Below, piece by piece: positions 29,835 to 38,321 of a DNA stretch of 64,000 bases (within the stretch, counting starts at the first letter, position 1; each line of letters starts with the position of its first letter). A program made the position numbers and the translations under genes. The notes below the pieces were generated by a model that was given only the letters and a program-made list of their open reading frames with translations, did not search any database and was not told the DNA's origin. The stretch comes from Falsochrobactrum ovis (GTDB taxonomy: Bacteria; Pseudomonadota; Alphaproteobacteria; Rhizobiales; Rhizobiaceae): assembly GCF_003259955.1 (NCBI RefSeq), contig NZ_QLMK01000010.1, positions 32,382-96,381 of the forward strand. The letters run 5' to 3'.

Positions 29835-30728
29835 TCAGCTTAATGGCTGGGTTAGCAACTCATCATGATATTCCCAAAACTCGCGAACAAACCGCTGCGC
29901 TAAACTGTTGTCGGGGCTATTACTGCGTTGGATCGCCAAAAACCCTGCATCAACAAAACTGGTAAATGGTTTCGTAACCACGCCTCGATTGCGAAAATCT
30001 GTGGCTGAAGAGGGATCTATAATTGTAATGCCGACACCCTCCGCAACGAGAGTGAGAGCCGTATGCGACAGCCGCGTTTCCAGTGACGACGACCGCGAAA
30101 TGCCTGCAAGCGCGACCTCTACACGCATGGCAAAAAGTGACCCCGGTTCTAGAGTGATCATCCGTTCATCGGCCAGATCTGCCGGCGAAATCACCTCATA
30201 ATCTGCCAGCCGATGCCCCGTGGGCACAGCGACCACCGCTGCAATCGGCCGGGTTTCGATTTCGAAGCCGGGCCTATCAAGCAGACCATCAGCAAAGCCC
30301 ACATCGGCCTGCCCAGATGCCACCGCTTCAATCACCAATGTAGATGGAATTCCGTTCAACGATACATGAAGATTGGGACGGTCACGCAAAAAATGTGCGA
30401 GAAACCGAGGCATGATACCATTTGCTAATGCGGGCATCGCAGCTATGCGTAACATGCCAGCATTCTGCCGGCTAATCTCTTCTGCGAATATTCTTATATG
30501 GTTCAAGCCCACAAATGCGCGTTCAACTTCTCGCAACAAGGTCATCGCGGCCTGTGTGGGGATGAGCTGATTGCCGTGTCGATTGAAGAGCTGCAAATTC
30601 GTATCGATTTCAAAATCTCGTATAAGCCGGCTGACAGCGGGCTGAGTGATTGACATCAATTCTGCCGCAGCAGTCATTTTTCCCGTCAGCATTACCGTTC
30701 TAAAAGCTTCGACTTGCCGCAGATTCAT
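29835..30728 (-). CDS. LysR-family regulator (OccR/NocR-like by context)
   Basis: 297 residues. The N-terminal winged helix-turn-helix reads [25 protein letters not shown] and [14 protein letters not shown], followed by the usual periplasmic-binding-type effector domain from about residue 90. It is transcribed divergently from the opine-type transporter/oxidase operon, the standard arrangement of OccR and NocR with the genes they activate. Control of that operon by an opine or amino-acid effector is inferred from position. The divergent region is 125 bp. Confidence 0.88.
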   Translation of the reverse strand: MNLRQVEAFRTVMLTGKMTAAAELMSITQPAVSRLIRDFEIDTNLQLFNRHGNQLIPTQAAMTLLREVERAFVGLNHIRIFAEEISRQNAGMLRIAAMPALANGIMPRFLAHFLRDRPNLHVSLNGIPSTLVIEAVASGQADVGFADGLLDRPGFEIETRPIAAVVAVPTGHRLADYEVISPADLADERMITLEPGSLFAMRVEVALAGISRSSSLETRLSHTALTLVAEGVGITIIDPSSATDFRNRGVVTKPFTSFVDAGFLAIQRSNSPDNSLAQRFVREFWEYHDELLTQPLS

Positions 30729-30737
30729 CGATCCACC

Positions 30738-30752
30738 ATAACATTTACTTAT
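30738..30752. promoter_or_regulatory. Candidate LysR-type box
   Basis: ATAA-N7-TTAT, a perfect short inverted repeat that contains the T-N11-A core of LysR-type operators, sits ten bases from the lysR start codon in the divergent promoter region. Assignment rests on motif and position only. Confidence 0.4.
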
Positions 30753-30853
30753 GCTTACACCCTAATTTCGAATTTGACTGTATTGAAACGCCCTGTCAAT
30801 TCTTACCGAGCTGCGGATCAATAAGCAGATTAAAAAAGGGGGAGGCGATTAGG

Positions 30854-31579
30854 GTGGATGCGGCAAGCGCGTATATCGCTTTAATGGGTTTTACTGATGG
30901 CGGGTGGGGCTGGGACATGCTCAGAGCCACAGGAATCACCATTGCTGTCGCGCTTTGCGGCTTCATACTTGGTGCCTTGTTCGGGGTCCTGTCAGCCAGC
31001 GCTTCGTTTTCTTCATTTCGAATTCTCCGGCTTCTTGCCGACGGTTATTCAACCATTCTTCGCGGAATTCCTGACCTGCTGGTTATTTATCTTTTCTATT
31101 TTGGTAGCAGCGCGGTTCTAAGCCAATTTGCTTCATTTTTCGGCTCGGAAGGTTTTGTGAGCGCTCCGGTCTTCATCATTGGCGCATTAGCTATTGGGGT
31201 GGTTTCGGGGGCTTATCAAACAGAAGTGTTTCGCGGTGCCGTACTCGCACTCCCAAAAGGGGAAATTGAAGCGGCACGCGCCTATGGGATGCCATCTAAC
31301 TTGCTTCTCAGGCGCATCATAATTCCACAAGCCTTGCGGTTTGCTATACCGGGCATCGGAAATGTGTGGCAGCTCGTTCTGAAAGAATCCGCGTTGATCT
31401 CCGTGGTCGGATTGGTTGAACTGATGCGGCAGGCACAAATCGGCGCGGGTTCGACGCGCCAGCCGTTCACGTTCTTTCTCACGGCCGCCGTCCTCTATCT
31501 CACGATAACTTTTATATCGAGCGTACTGTTCGCCAAGGCCGAAAAACACGCAATGCGCGGGATCAGGCGGGCAATATGA
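30854..31579 (+). CDS. Polar amino-acid/opine ABC transporter permease (OccQ/HisQ-like)
   Basis: 241-residue HisQM-type permease starting with GTG at 30854 after a gggggaggcg ribosome site. Family segments include RGIPDLLVIYLFYFG and the EAA loop (GEIEAARAYGMPSNLLLRRIIIPQA, shown in part). First gene of the operon transporter-oxidase-RidA. It pairs with the next permease. The RGIPDLL sequence is typical of the arginine/ornithine/opine subgroup of polar amino-acid transporters. Confidence 0.88.
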   Translation: MDAASAYIALMGFTDGGWGWDMLRATGITIAVALCGFILGALFGVLSASASFSSFRILRLLADGYSTILRGIPDLLVIYLFYFGSSAVLSQFASFFGSEGFVSAPVFIIGALAIGVVSGAYQTEVFRGAVLALPKGEIEAARAYGMPSNLLLRRIIIPQALRFAIPGIGNVWQLVLKESALISVVGLVELMRQAQIGAGSTRQPFTFFLTAAVLYLTITFISSVLFAKAEKHAMRGIRRAI

Positions 31580-32301
31580 ATCTTCTCGATTTTCCGTTTC
31601 TGCTTGAAACCTTCATCCAGCTTTGTCGTGGCATTCCGCTAACGCTGCAATTGACGCTACTGTCGGTAACATCCGGTGCAATACTTGCATGTCTGCTGGC
31701 GTTAATGCGGCTTTCGGGCAACTTGCTATTAGATTTAATTGCACGCAGTTACATATTTGTTTTCCGCGGAACGCCACTTCTGGTTCAGCTCTATCTTATT
31801 TATTACGGCCTTAGCCAATTCCCGGAATTGCGAAAGAGCTTTCTCTGGCCGTTTTTGCGCGAGCCCTATTGGTGTGCGGTTTTAGCGCTGGCGCTAAACA
31901 CCGCTGCTTATAGCGCGGAGATTATCCGGGGTGGCGTCCTTTCGGTCCCTGCTGGACAGATTGAAGCTGCCCGGGCCTATGGGATGAGTGCTTTCACCCT
32001 CGTAAGACGCATCCTCGCACCGCAAGCCATCAGGCAAATGCTGCCAGCCTATTCAAACGAAGTTATCCTGATGGTGAAATCTACAGCCTTGGCTTCGACA
32101 ATTACGATGATGGAAGTAACAGGCATCGCAGCAAAGCTAATTTCCGCAACCTATCGTCCGGTAGAAATCTTTATTTGTGCAGGCGCGATTTATCTTCTGC
32201 TGAATTTCGTCATCAGCCGGCTCTTCAAATATCTCGAATATCGCTACTCGGCCGCTCAGAGATCGCTCACTATCCCGCAGCCAGCAGGAGGAAACACATA
32301 A
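31576..32301 (+). CDS. Polar amino-acid/opine ABC transporter permease (OccM/HisM-like)
   Basis: 241-residue HisQM-type permease; ATGA overlap with the previous gene. Contains FRGTPLLVQLYLIYYGL, the classic amino-acid permease motif, and an EAA loop (GQIEAARAYGMSAFTLVRRILAPQA, shown in part). It would form the membrane heterodimer with the upstream permease for import of a basic amino acid or an opine. Confidence 0.9.
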   Translation: MNLLDFPFLLETFIQLCRGIPLTLQLTLLSVTSGAILACLLALMRLSGNLLLDLIARSYIFVFRGTPLLVQLYLIYYGLSQFPELRKSFLWPFLREPYWCAVLALALNTAAYSAEIIRGGVLSVPAGQIEAARAYGMSAFTLVRRILAPQAIRQMLPAYSNEVILMVKSTALASTITMMEVTGIAAKLISATYRPVEIFICAGAIYLLLNFVISRLFKYLEYRYSAAQRSLTIPQPAGGNT

Positions 32302-33084
32302 ATGACCGGTGCAATACCTGCCGTTGAAATTACCAACGTTGAAAAGAGTTATGGGGCACACCGCGTCCTACATTCAGTTTCCTTGCTGGCGCATCAAGGC
32401 GAAGTGCTCTCTATTCTGGGAGCGTCTGGTTCGGGCAAATCCACGCTGCTTCGCTGCATCAATATGCTTGAAGTCCCCAACAGCGGAAGTGTGGCAATTC
32501 ACGGTGAAACCTACAAACTGGATCAGCGAAGTGGACACAGCCCACGCTGTATGGACCAGAAGCAGGTTCAGCGGCTGCGCGGGCAAGCCACCATGGTGTT
32601 TCAATCCTTTAATTTGTGGTCGCATCTAACCATTTTGGAAAATTTGATTGAAGCGCCCGTTCACGTTCAAAAGCGCAACCGTGCGGAATGTATCGCTGAA
32701 GCAGAAGCTTTGCTTGAGCGTGTCGGCATCGTGGATAAACGTAATTTTTATCCATCCCATTTGTCTGGTGGCCAGCAACAGCGGGCGGCGATCGCCCGAG
32801 CGCTGGCGATGCGCCCCAAAATTATGCTTTTCGACGAACCGACATCCGCACTCGACCCCGAACTGGTGTCTGAAGTGCTGAAAGTCATGCGTGATCTTGC
32901 TTCCGAGGGACGAACAATGCTGGTCGTCACCCATGAAATGGCATTCGCCCGGGACGTTTCTAACCGCATTGTGTTTCTCCATCAGGGACTGATCGAAGAG
33001 CAGGGTACGCCGCAAGAAATGTTCGGCAACCCAAAAAGTGAACGTTTTCGCCAATTCATATCAACCCACAATTCAAGAAATTAA
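32302..33084 (+). CDS. Polar amino-acid/opine ABC transporter ATPase (OccP/HisP-like)
   Basis: 260-residue ABC ATPase starting immediately after the permease stop with an aggagg ribosome site. Walker A is GASGSGKST, signature LSGGQQQR, Walker [14 protein letters not shown], and the switch His is in [12 protein letters not shown]. The insertion around [23 protein letters not shown] (read in parts) is typical of HisP/OccP-type subunits. Confidence 0.92.
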   Translation: MTGAIPAVEITNVEKSYGAHRVLHSVSLLAHQGEVLSILGASGSGKSTLLRCINMLEVPNSGSVAIHGETYKLDQRSGHSPRCMDQKQVQRLRGQATMVFQSFNLWSHLTILENLIEAPVHVQKRNRAECIAEAEALLERVGIVDKRNFYPSHLSGGQQQRAAIARALAMRPKIMLFDEPTSALDPELVSEVLKVMRDLASEGRTMLVVTHEMAFARDVSNRIVFLHQGLIEEQGTPQEMFGNPKSERFRQFISTHNSRN

Positions 33085-33091
33085 TTCCTAA

Positions 33092-33940
<849 letters not shown>

Positions 33941-34007
33941 TTTCCAGAGACCGCCTAGCCTCACGGTTGGGCCGCCCTTGATCCTTTTCTAAAAGCTGAA
34001 TTTACAA

Positions 34008-35129
34008 ATGCGCAGATTGCCAGACCAGAAAATCGTAGTCGTTGGAGCGGGGCTTGTGGGCTCAGCTTTAGCGTGGGGGCTAGCCCGAAATGGTCTGCGT
34101 CCGATGGTTCTTGACGGTGAAGACCTTTCTTTAAGGGCTTCCCGCGCCAATTTTGCACTCATATGGGTGCAGGGCAAAGGTGTAGGCGCACCACACTACG
34201 CCCATTGGACGATGCAATCTGCGCGACTTTGGCCAGCTTTTGCTGCGGAACTGCGGGATGTCACCGGAATCGATGTTGGGCTCAAACAAAAAGGTGCTTT
34301 TACCTTTTGCCTCAACGAACGAGAATTAGAACTGTTCACTAGCGATGTAGTAAATGTCGCCCGCGATCTCAAAGAGGACGCGCCCGAACACGTCGTGCTC
34401 GATCATCGCGAAACTGCCAAAATGGTGCCCGGTATAGGAAAAGATGTTATCGGGTCGATTTTCTCGCCGATGGACGGTGATGTAAATTCGTTGCGTCTGC
34501 TGCGTGCGCTCCATTGGGGAATGATCAAGCTGGGCGCAAATTATCAGCCTCACCATGAGGTGACATCGATTGCGCCGCAAGCCCGTGGTTTTGTGCTGCG
34601 CGGGTCATGGGGCGAAGTCTTTACCGAACGGCTGATCCTTTCAGCAGGTGTGGGAACACCATCTCTCGCGGCAATGGTTGACATTGATGCACCGACGGTG
34701 CGTAGCAAAGGCCAGATTCTGGTCACCGAAAAATGTGCGCCTTTTTTCCCTTATACATCGGCAACCCTACGGCAGACCGATGAAGGCGGGATTATGATCG
34801 GAGACAGTCAGGAAACCAACTCTGACCAAATTTCTACCAACCAAGATATTAGCACCGTACTGGCTGATAGGGCTATCCGAACCTTTCCGTGTCTCACCAA
34901 CGTCAATGTCGTCCGTAGTTGGGCCGGTTTTCGTGTCAAAACGCCAGACGGATTACCGATTTACGAAGAATCTCGAACCTATCCAGGAGCCTATGTGACG
35001 ATGTGCCATTCGGGCGTAACTCTGGCGGCTAATCACGCGCTGATAGTAGCTCAAGAAATTGCAGCAAATGCCGGGTTACTTGCCGGCGATGCTTTTCCGG
35101 GCCGGAGGTTTCATGTTTCTGAAAACTGA
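34008..35129 (+). CDS. FAD-dependent oxidoreductase, opine-oxidase B-type subunit
   Basis: 373-residue DAO-family flavoprotein. The dinucleotide-binding motif VVVGAGLVGSALAWGLA lies near the N-terminus, and RSWAGFRVKTPDGLPIYEE near the C-terminus is the conserved FAD-closing region. In octopine, nopaline and related oxidases this subunit holds the catalytic site that oxidises the secondary amine. It lies 68 bp after the binding-protein gene, overlaps the next gene by 17 bases, and is followed by the small iron-sulfur and the second flavoprotein subunits. Sarcosine- or D-hydroxyproline-dehydrogenase-type activity is an alternative. Confidence 0.82.
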   Translation: MRRLPDQKIVVVGAGLVGSALAWGLARNGLRPMVLDGEDLSLRASRANFALIWVQGKGVGAPHYAHWTMQSARLWPAFAAELRDVTGIDVGLKQKGAFTFCLNERELELFTSDVVNVARDLKEDAPEHVVLDHRETAKMVPGIGKDVIGSIFSPMDGDVNSLRLLRALHWGMIKLGANYQPHHEVTSIAPQARGFVLRGSWGEVFTERLILSAGVGTPSLAAMVDIDAPTVRSKGQILVTEKCAPFFPYTSATLRQTDEGGIMIGDSQETNSDQISTNQDISTVLADRAIRTFPCLTNVNVVRSWAGFRVKTPDGLPIYEESRTYPGAYVTMCHSGVTLAANHALIVAQEIAANAGLLAGDAFPGRRFHVSEN

Positions 35130-35415
35130 AGAAGCAACTGAAACGGTTACCATTAACTTTGATGGACGTAGCTTGCAGGTCCCGGCCAATATCTCTGTAG
35201 CCGCTGCATTGTTAAGCGAGGGGACGCTCGCCGTGCGTACGAGTCTCGTCGGTCGCCAACCCCGTGCCCCATATTGTTTGATGGGCGTTTGTTTCGAATG
35301 TCTGATGACCATCAACGGTGCTCAAAACCGACAGGCCTGTATGACACTCGTTCAGGACGGAATGGAAATTTCATCACAACACGGTGCTCGGATAATAGAG
35401 CAGGGCGGCCATTGA
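35113..35415 (+). CDS. [2Fe-2S]-binding small subunit of opine/amine oxidase
   Basis: 100 residues from the ATG at 35113, inside the end of the preceding gene. It matches the Fer2_4/SoxA-N type, with Cys residues in APYCLMGVCFECLMTI and a further one in QACM, enough for a plant-type [2Fe-2S] cluster. Such subunits (HcnA, gamma subunits of opine oxidases) relay electrons between the two flavoproteins. Stop and next ATG are one base apart. Confidence 0.85.
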   Translation: MFLKTEEATETVTINFDGRSLQVPANISVAAALLSEGTLAVRTSLVGRQPRAPYCLMGVCFECLMTINGAQNRQACMTLVQDGMEISSQHGARIIEQGGH

Positions 35416-35416
35416 A

Positions 35417-36898
35417 ATGATCCATAGAAAAGCTGATGTCAGCGGACTAGCTGATACCTATGATATTGCTATCATCGGCGCGGGGCCCGCAGGCATGTCA
35501 GCGGCCAGCGAAGCTGCTGCCGCCGGTTTAAAAACGATTGTCTTTGATGAAAACCCCACTGCGGGAGGTCAAATCTACCGCGGTATAGAGTACAATACCG
35601 AAGCTCGGCGGCCTTTTCTCGGAGAAGATTATTGGCAAGGAAGCGCGCTATTACAAACCTTTCTTAGAAGCAACGCGTGCTATTTGCCCGAAGCCCTTGT
35701 TTGGAGCGTCGAGCAGATCGAAAGCCATAACGACGCATATTTAGAGATTCGGGTTTCTGCCGGTGGGAAAAGTAAAATCGTTCAGGCCCGACGACTTATT
35801 CTCGCTACCGGTGCAATGGAACGCCCCATGCCCGTTCAAGGATGGACCCTCCCGGGAGTCATGACGATTGGAGCTGCGCAAATCGCGCTCAAGGCGTCGG
35901 GATTGATGCCCAACAAAAATGTGGTTCTTGCCGGCGCTGGCCCACTCCTCTACATGTTTGCCGCACAGTTGCTTGAGGCTGGCGGTAAAATTTCAGCGTT
36001 ACTGGATACAACACCTCGCGCCAACTGGATGAAAGCCGCGCCACACCTTCTTTCTTTCTTCACTTCGTCATATGCTTTCAAAGGATTATCACTGCTTTGG
36101 AAAGTTAAAAAATCCGTCCCTATTTATTCGGGCGTTGAGGGTTTGAGGATTACCGGAACAAATAAGGCAGAAGCTGTTGAGTTCACTGCCAAAGGAAAAC
36201 AACGTTGGCTTGCCGTTGATGGCGTTTTCTTACACCAAGGCGTTATTCCAAATATTAATCTCACCAATTCTATCGGCTGTGATCTTGTCTGGAATGATAG
36301 GCAGAAATGCTTCCAACCCCGCTTGGATAAAAATGGCTTAACAAGCATGAAATCCGTTTATGTGGCCGGTGATGGGGGCGGCATTGGTGGCGCAGTCGTA
36401 GCGGAGTGTAGCGGGAAAATTGCAGCTCTTGCCGCATGTCAAGAATTAATCCCTGCCCGGTCAGAGTTTTGGCGGCAACGACTGAAAGAGCAACAGGCAA
36501 CCATAAAACGTCTGTTGCGAGGCCGGGACTTTATCGATGCTCTTTATCTTCCGGCGCAGAACTATCGTGCCCCGCAAAATAACGATGTCATTATTTGCCG
36601 CTGCGAAGAAGTTACTGCGGGAGCGATCCGAGAGGCCGCATCACAAAACGTCGTTGGACCAAACCAGCTCAAGACAATGCTTCGTTGCGGTATGGGTCCG
36701 TGTCAGGGCCGCATGTGCCTGTCAACCGTCACGGAATTATTGGCTGAAGCACAAAATCGGCGACCGCAGGATGTTGGATCTTACCGCCTGCGCGCGCCAA
36801 TCAAACCGGTTCCGCTTAGTGAAATTGCAACCCTTCCACAAACCCCGGATGCTATTTTTGCCGTCACAGGCGAGCATCCGGATACCCCGAACTCTTGA
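35417..36898 (+). CDS. NAD(P)/FAD oxidoreductase with BFD-like [2Fe-2S] domain, opine-oxidase A-type subunit
   Basis: 493 residues. The N-terminal FAD motif is IIGAGPAGMSAASEAAAAG followed by FDENPTAGGQIYRG; a second nucleotide-binding stretch, VVLAGAGPLLYMFAAQLLEAGG, is near residue 175. The C-terminal part carries IICRCEEVTAGAIREA and MLRCGMGPCQGRMC, the four-Cys BFD-like iron-sulfur domain of OoxA, NoxA and HcnB. With the two upstream genes it forms a three-subunit amine dehydrogenase/oxidase. Release of a keto acid plus an amino acid is the expected outcome if the substrate is an opine. Confidence 0.87.
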   Translation: MIHRKADVSGLADTYDIAIIGAGPAGMSAASEAAAAGLKTIVFDENPTAGGQIYRGIEYNTEARRPFLGEDYWQGSALLQTFLRSNACYLPEALVWSVEQIESHNDAYLEIRVSAGGKSKIVQARRLILATGAMERPMPVQGWTLPGVMTIGAAQIALKASGLMPNKNVVLAGAGPLLYMFAAQLLEAGGKISALLDTTPRANWMKAAPHLLSFFTSSYAFKGLSLLWKVKKSVPIYSGVEGLRITGTNKAEAVEFTAKGKQRWLAVDGVFLHQGVIPNINLTNSIGCDLVWNDRQKCFQPRLDKNGLTSMKSVYVAGDGGGIGGAVVAECSGKIAALAACQELIPARSEFWRQRLKEQQATIKRLLRGRDFIDALYLPAQNYRAPQNNDVIICRCEEVTAGAIREAASQNVVGPNQLKTMLRCGMGPCQGRMCLSTVTELLAEAQNRRPQDVGSYRLRAPIKPVPLSEIATLPQTPDAIFAVTGEHPDTPNS

Positions 36899-36913
36899 AA
36901 TAGGATTTTACAC

Positions 36914-37258
36914 ATGACTCAACGCTATCTCCAGACCCCGATCATGCATCGCGTTGTTGAGCACAATGGTATTGTCTACGTAGGCGGCACTACCTGTGAT
37001 GACGAGAGCCTGGATATGGCTGGTCAGACCCGTGAGATTATGGCTAAAATCGATAAATATCTGGCAGAAGCTGGCACGGATAAAACCAAGCTTTTGTCGG
37101 CAACGATTTTCGTTACCGACCTCAATATGAAACCAGAAATGGACAAGGTCTGGAAAGAGTGGCTCGACCCTTCCTTGCTCCCGACCCGCGCCACAGTAGG
37201 TGTCGCTGATCTTGGCGATACAACTTTGATCGAAATCGTCGTGACGGCTTATAAATAA
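36914..37258 (+). CDS. RidA-family enamine/imine deaminase
   Basis: 114 residues of the RidA/YjgF/UK114 family, small trimeric proteins that hydrolyse reactive imines. The key Arg is Arg92 (LPTRATVGVADLG) and the Glu is Glu107 (IEIVVTAYK), positions that match the family active site. It is the last gene of the opine operon, 15 bp after the oxidase subunit. That fits a role in hydrolysing the imine made by amine oxidation (inference). Confidence 0.88.
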   Translation: MTQRYLQTPIMHRVVEHNGIVYVGGTTCDDESLDMAGQTREIMAKIDKYLAEAGTDKTKLLSATIFVTDLNMKPEMDKVWKEWLDPSLLPTRATVGVADLGDTTLIEIVVTAYK

Positions 37259-37268
37259 GCGTTCGACC

Positions 37269-37294
37269 GAGGTCACAGCTATCGCTGTGGCCTC
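37269..37294 (+). terminator. Stem-loop ending the opine operon
   Basis: GAGGTCACAGC and GCTGTGGCCTC pair over 11 bp (one wobble) with a TATC loop, ten bases after the RidA stop. No T-run follows, only AAACGG. Confidence 0.6.
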
Positions 37295-37669
37295 AAACGG
37301 CACAAGATTCCCCAATAGACCAGATGTAGGAGTTAACGGCTCAACATATGTTCCTATTGTTCGACTTCGTGAAAAACTTATTTAATCTGCGATCGGTTAA
37401 CTTTTCTCACCGCACTCCTATGGATAGGGCTTTAGCGTTTTTTTTAAATATAGCATCTGCTTTCATGCAGCTCTTAAAGTTCTCACAGTTTTATAACATT
37501 CCAGAGACAATATTTTTCGCACAACGTTTCGCTCTGTTTCCTGTCCAAAATTCCATTCCGATTTTTAGGCTGATATTGTAGGATGCAATAGTCGCCAGGT
37601 GAAATTCCAAGGGGGAGACGGTAAAACCGTCCGGAATTCTCACCCGAAAAACAGGGAGGAGGGAAGGAT
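37295..37669. other. 375-bp leader of the kinase operon
   Basis: There is no supported gene. An inverted repeat GACGGT-AAA-ACCGTC (37617-37631) lies 39 bp before the response-regulator start and could be an operator or a leader hairpin. The ribosome site is the purine-rich agggaggagggaagg (37652-37667). Confidence 0.45.
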
Positions 37670-38044
37670 ATGGTGGATATCCTGATGGTGGAGGACGAGC
37701 CAGCTATATTGGAATCGCTCCATTTTATCCTGACGAGAGATGGCTGGTCTGTTGACGTGGCGCGCGACGGGGAAGCTGCGATGCAGGCCGTTTGGCGACT
37801 GAAGCCAAGAATGGTACTGCTTGATATTATGTTGCCCAAAATGGGTGGCCTTGACGTACTCAAGAGCATTCGATCTCATGCTGCCATTGAAAAAACGCCG
37901 GTCGTTGTTCTGACAGCACGCGGCCAGCAATATGATCGTCAACTCGCATTGGAGCTGAAAGCAGACGGTTTTATAACCAAGCCTTATGCCAATCAGGATG
38001 TCATCGCCGAGGTTCGGCGAATGCTCGTGGTCAACCATGTATAA
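37670..38044 (+). CDS. Receiver-only response regulator
   Basis: 124 residues, a single CheY-like receiver with no output domain. The acidic pocket is ILMVEDEPA (Glu/Asp), the phospho-acceptor Asp is in VLLDIMLPKMGG, the switch Thr is in VVVLTARG and the Lys in GFITKPYA. It is the first gene of the operon with a small membrane protein and the SLC5-type histidine kinase. With no DNA-binding part it must act through another protein; the nearby XRE regulator, which has a DHp-like segment, is a candidate partner (inference). Confidence 0.9.
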   Translation: MVDILMVEDEPAILESLHFILTRDGWSVDVARDGEAAMQAVWRLKPRMVLLDIMLPKMGGLDVLKSIRSHAAIEKTPVVVLTARGQQYDRQLALELKADGFITKPYANQDVIAEVRRMLVVNHV

Positions 38045-38321
38045 GCGGCGATTTCGTCCGGAAGTGCGCGGCAGACGCGAAGATTTGGCAGCCTTAATAC
38101 CGCTTTTCGGTATCATATTTTTGATGCCAATTTTGGCAAATCTCTTTCTGACGAATACCCGTATATTCGGCGTCCCATTGGATATGATCTATCTCTTTAC
38201 AGTTTGGGGGTTGCTGATATGCGGCGCTGTAGGAATGTCTTACTGGCTTCCTCATATTGGAACCACAGATCGGGATGAAGAGCGCGGCAGAAAAAGCGTG
38301 CCACAATCGGGAAAAGACTGA
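38037..38321 (+). CDS. Small two-helix membrane protein of the SLC5-kinase operon
   Basis: 94 residues from the ATG at 38037, overlapping the response-regulator stop by eight bases and the kinase start by one. After a basic N-terminus (MYKRRFRPEVRGRRED) come two hydrophobic stretches (LIPLFGIIFLMPILANLF and IYLFTVWGLLICGAVGMSYW) and a charged tail. I do not recognise a named family with certainty; the size and position resemble the small companion subunits encoded before sodium/solute symporters. It may be an accessory subunit of the kinase's transporter domain. Confidence 0.7.
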   Translation: MYKRRFRPEVRGRREDLAALIPLFGIIFLMPILANLFLTNTRIFGVPLDMIYLFTVWGLLICGAVGMSYWLPHIGTTDRDEERGRKSVPQSGKD

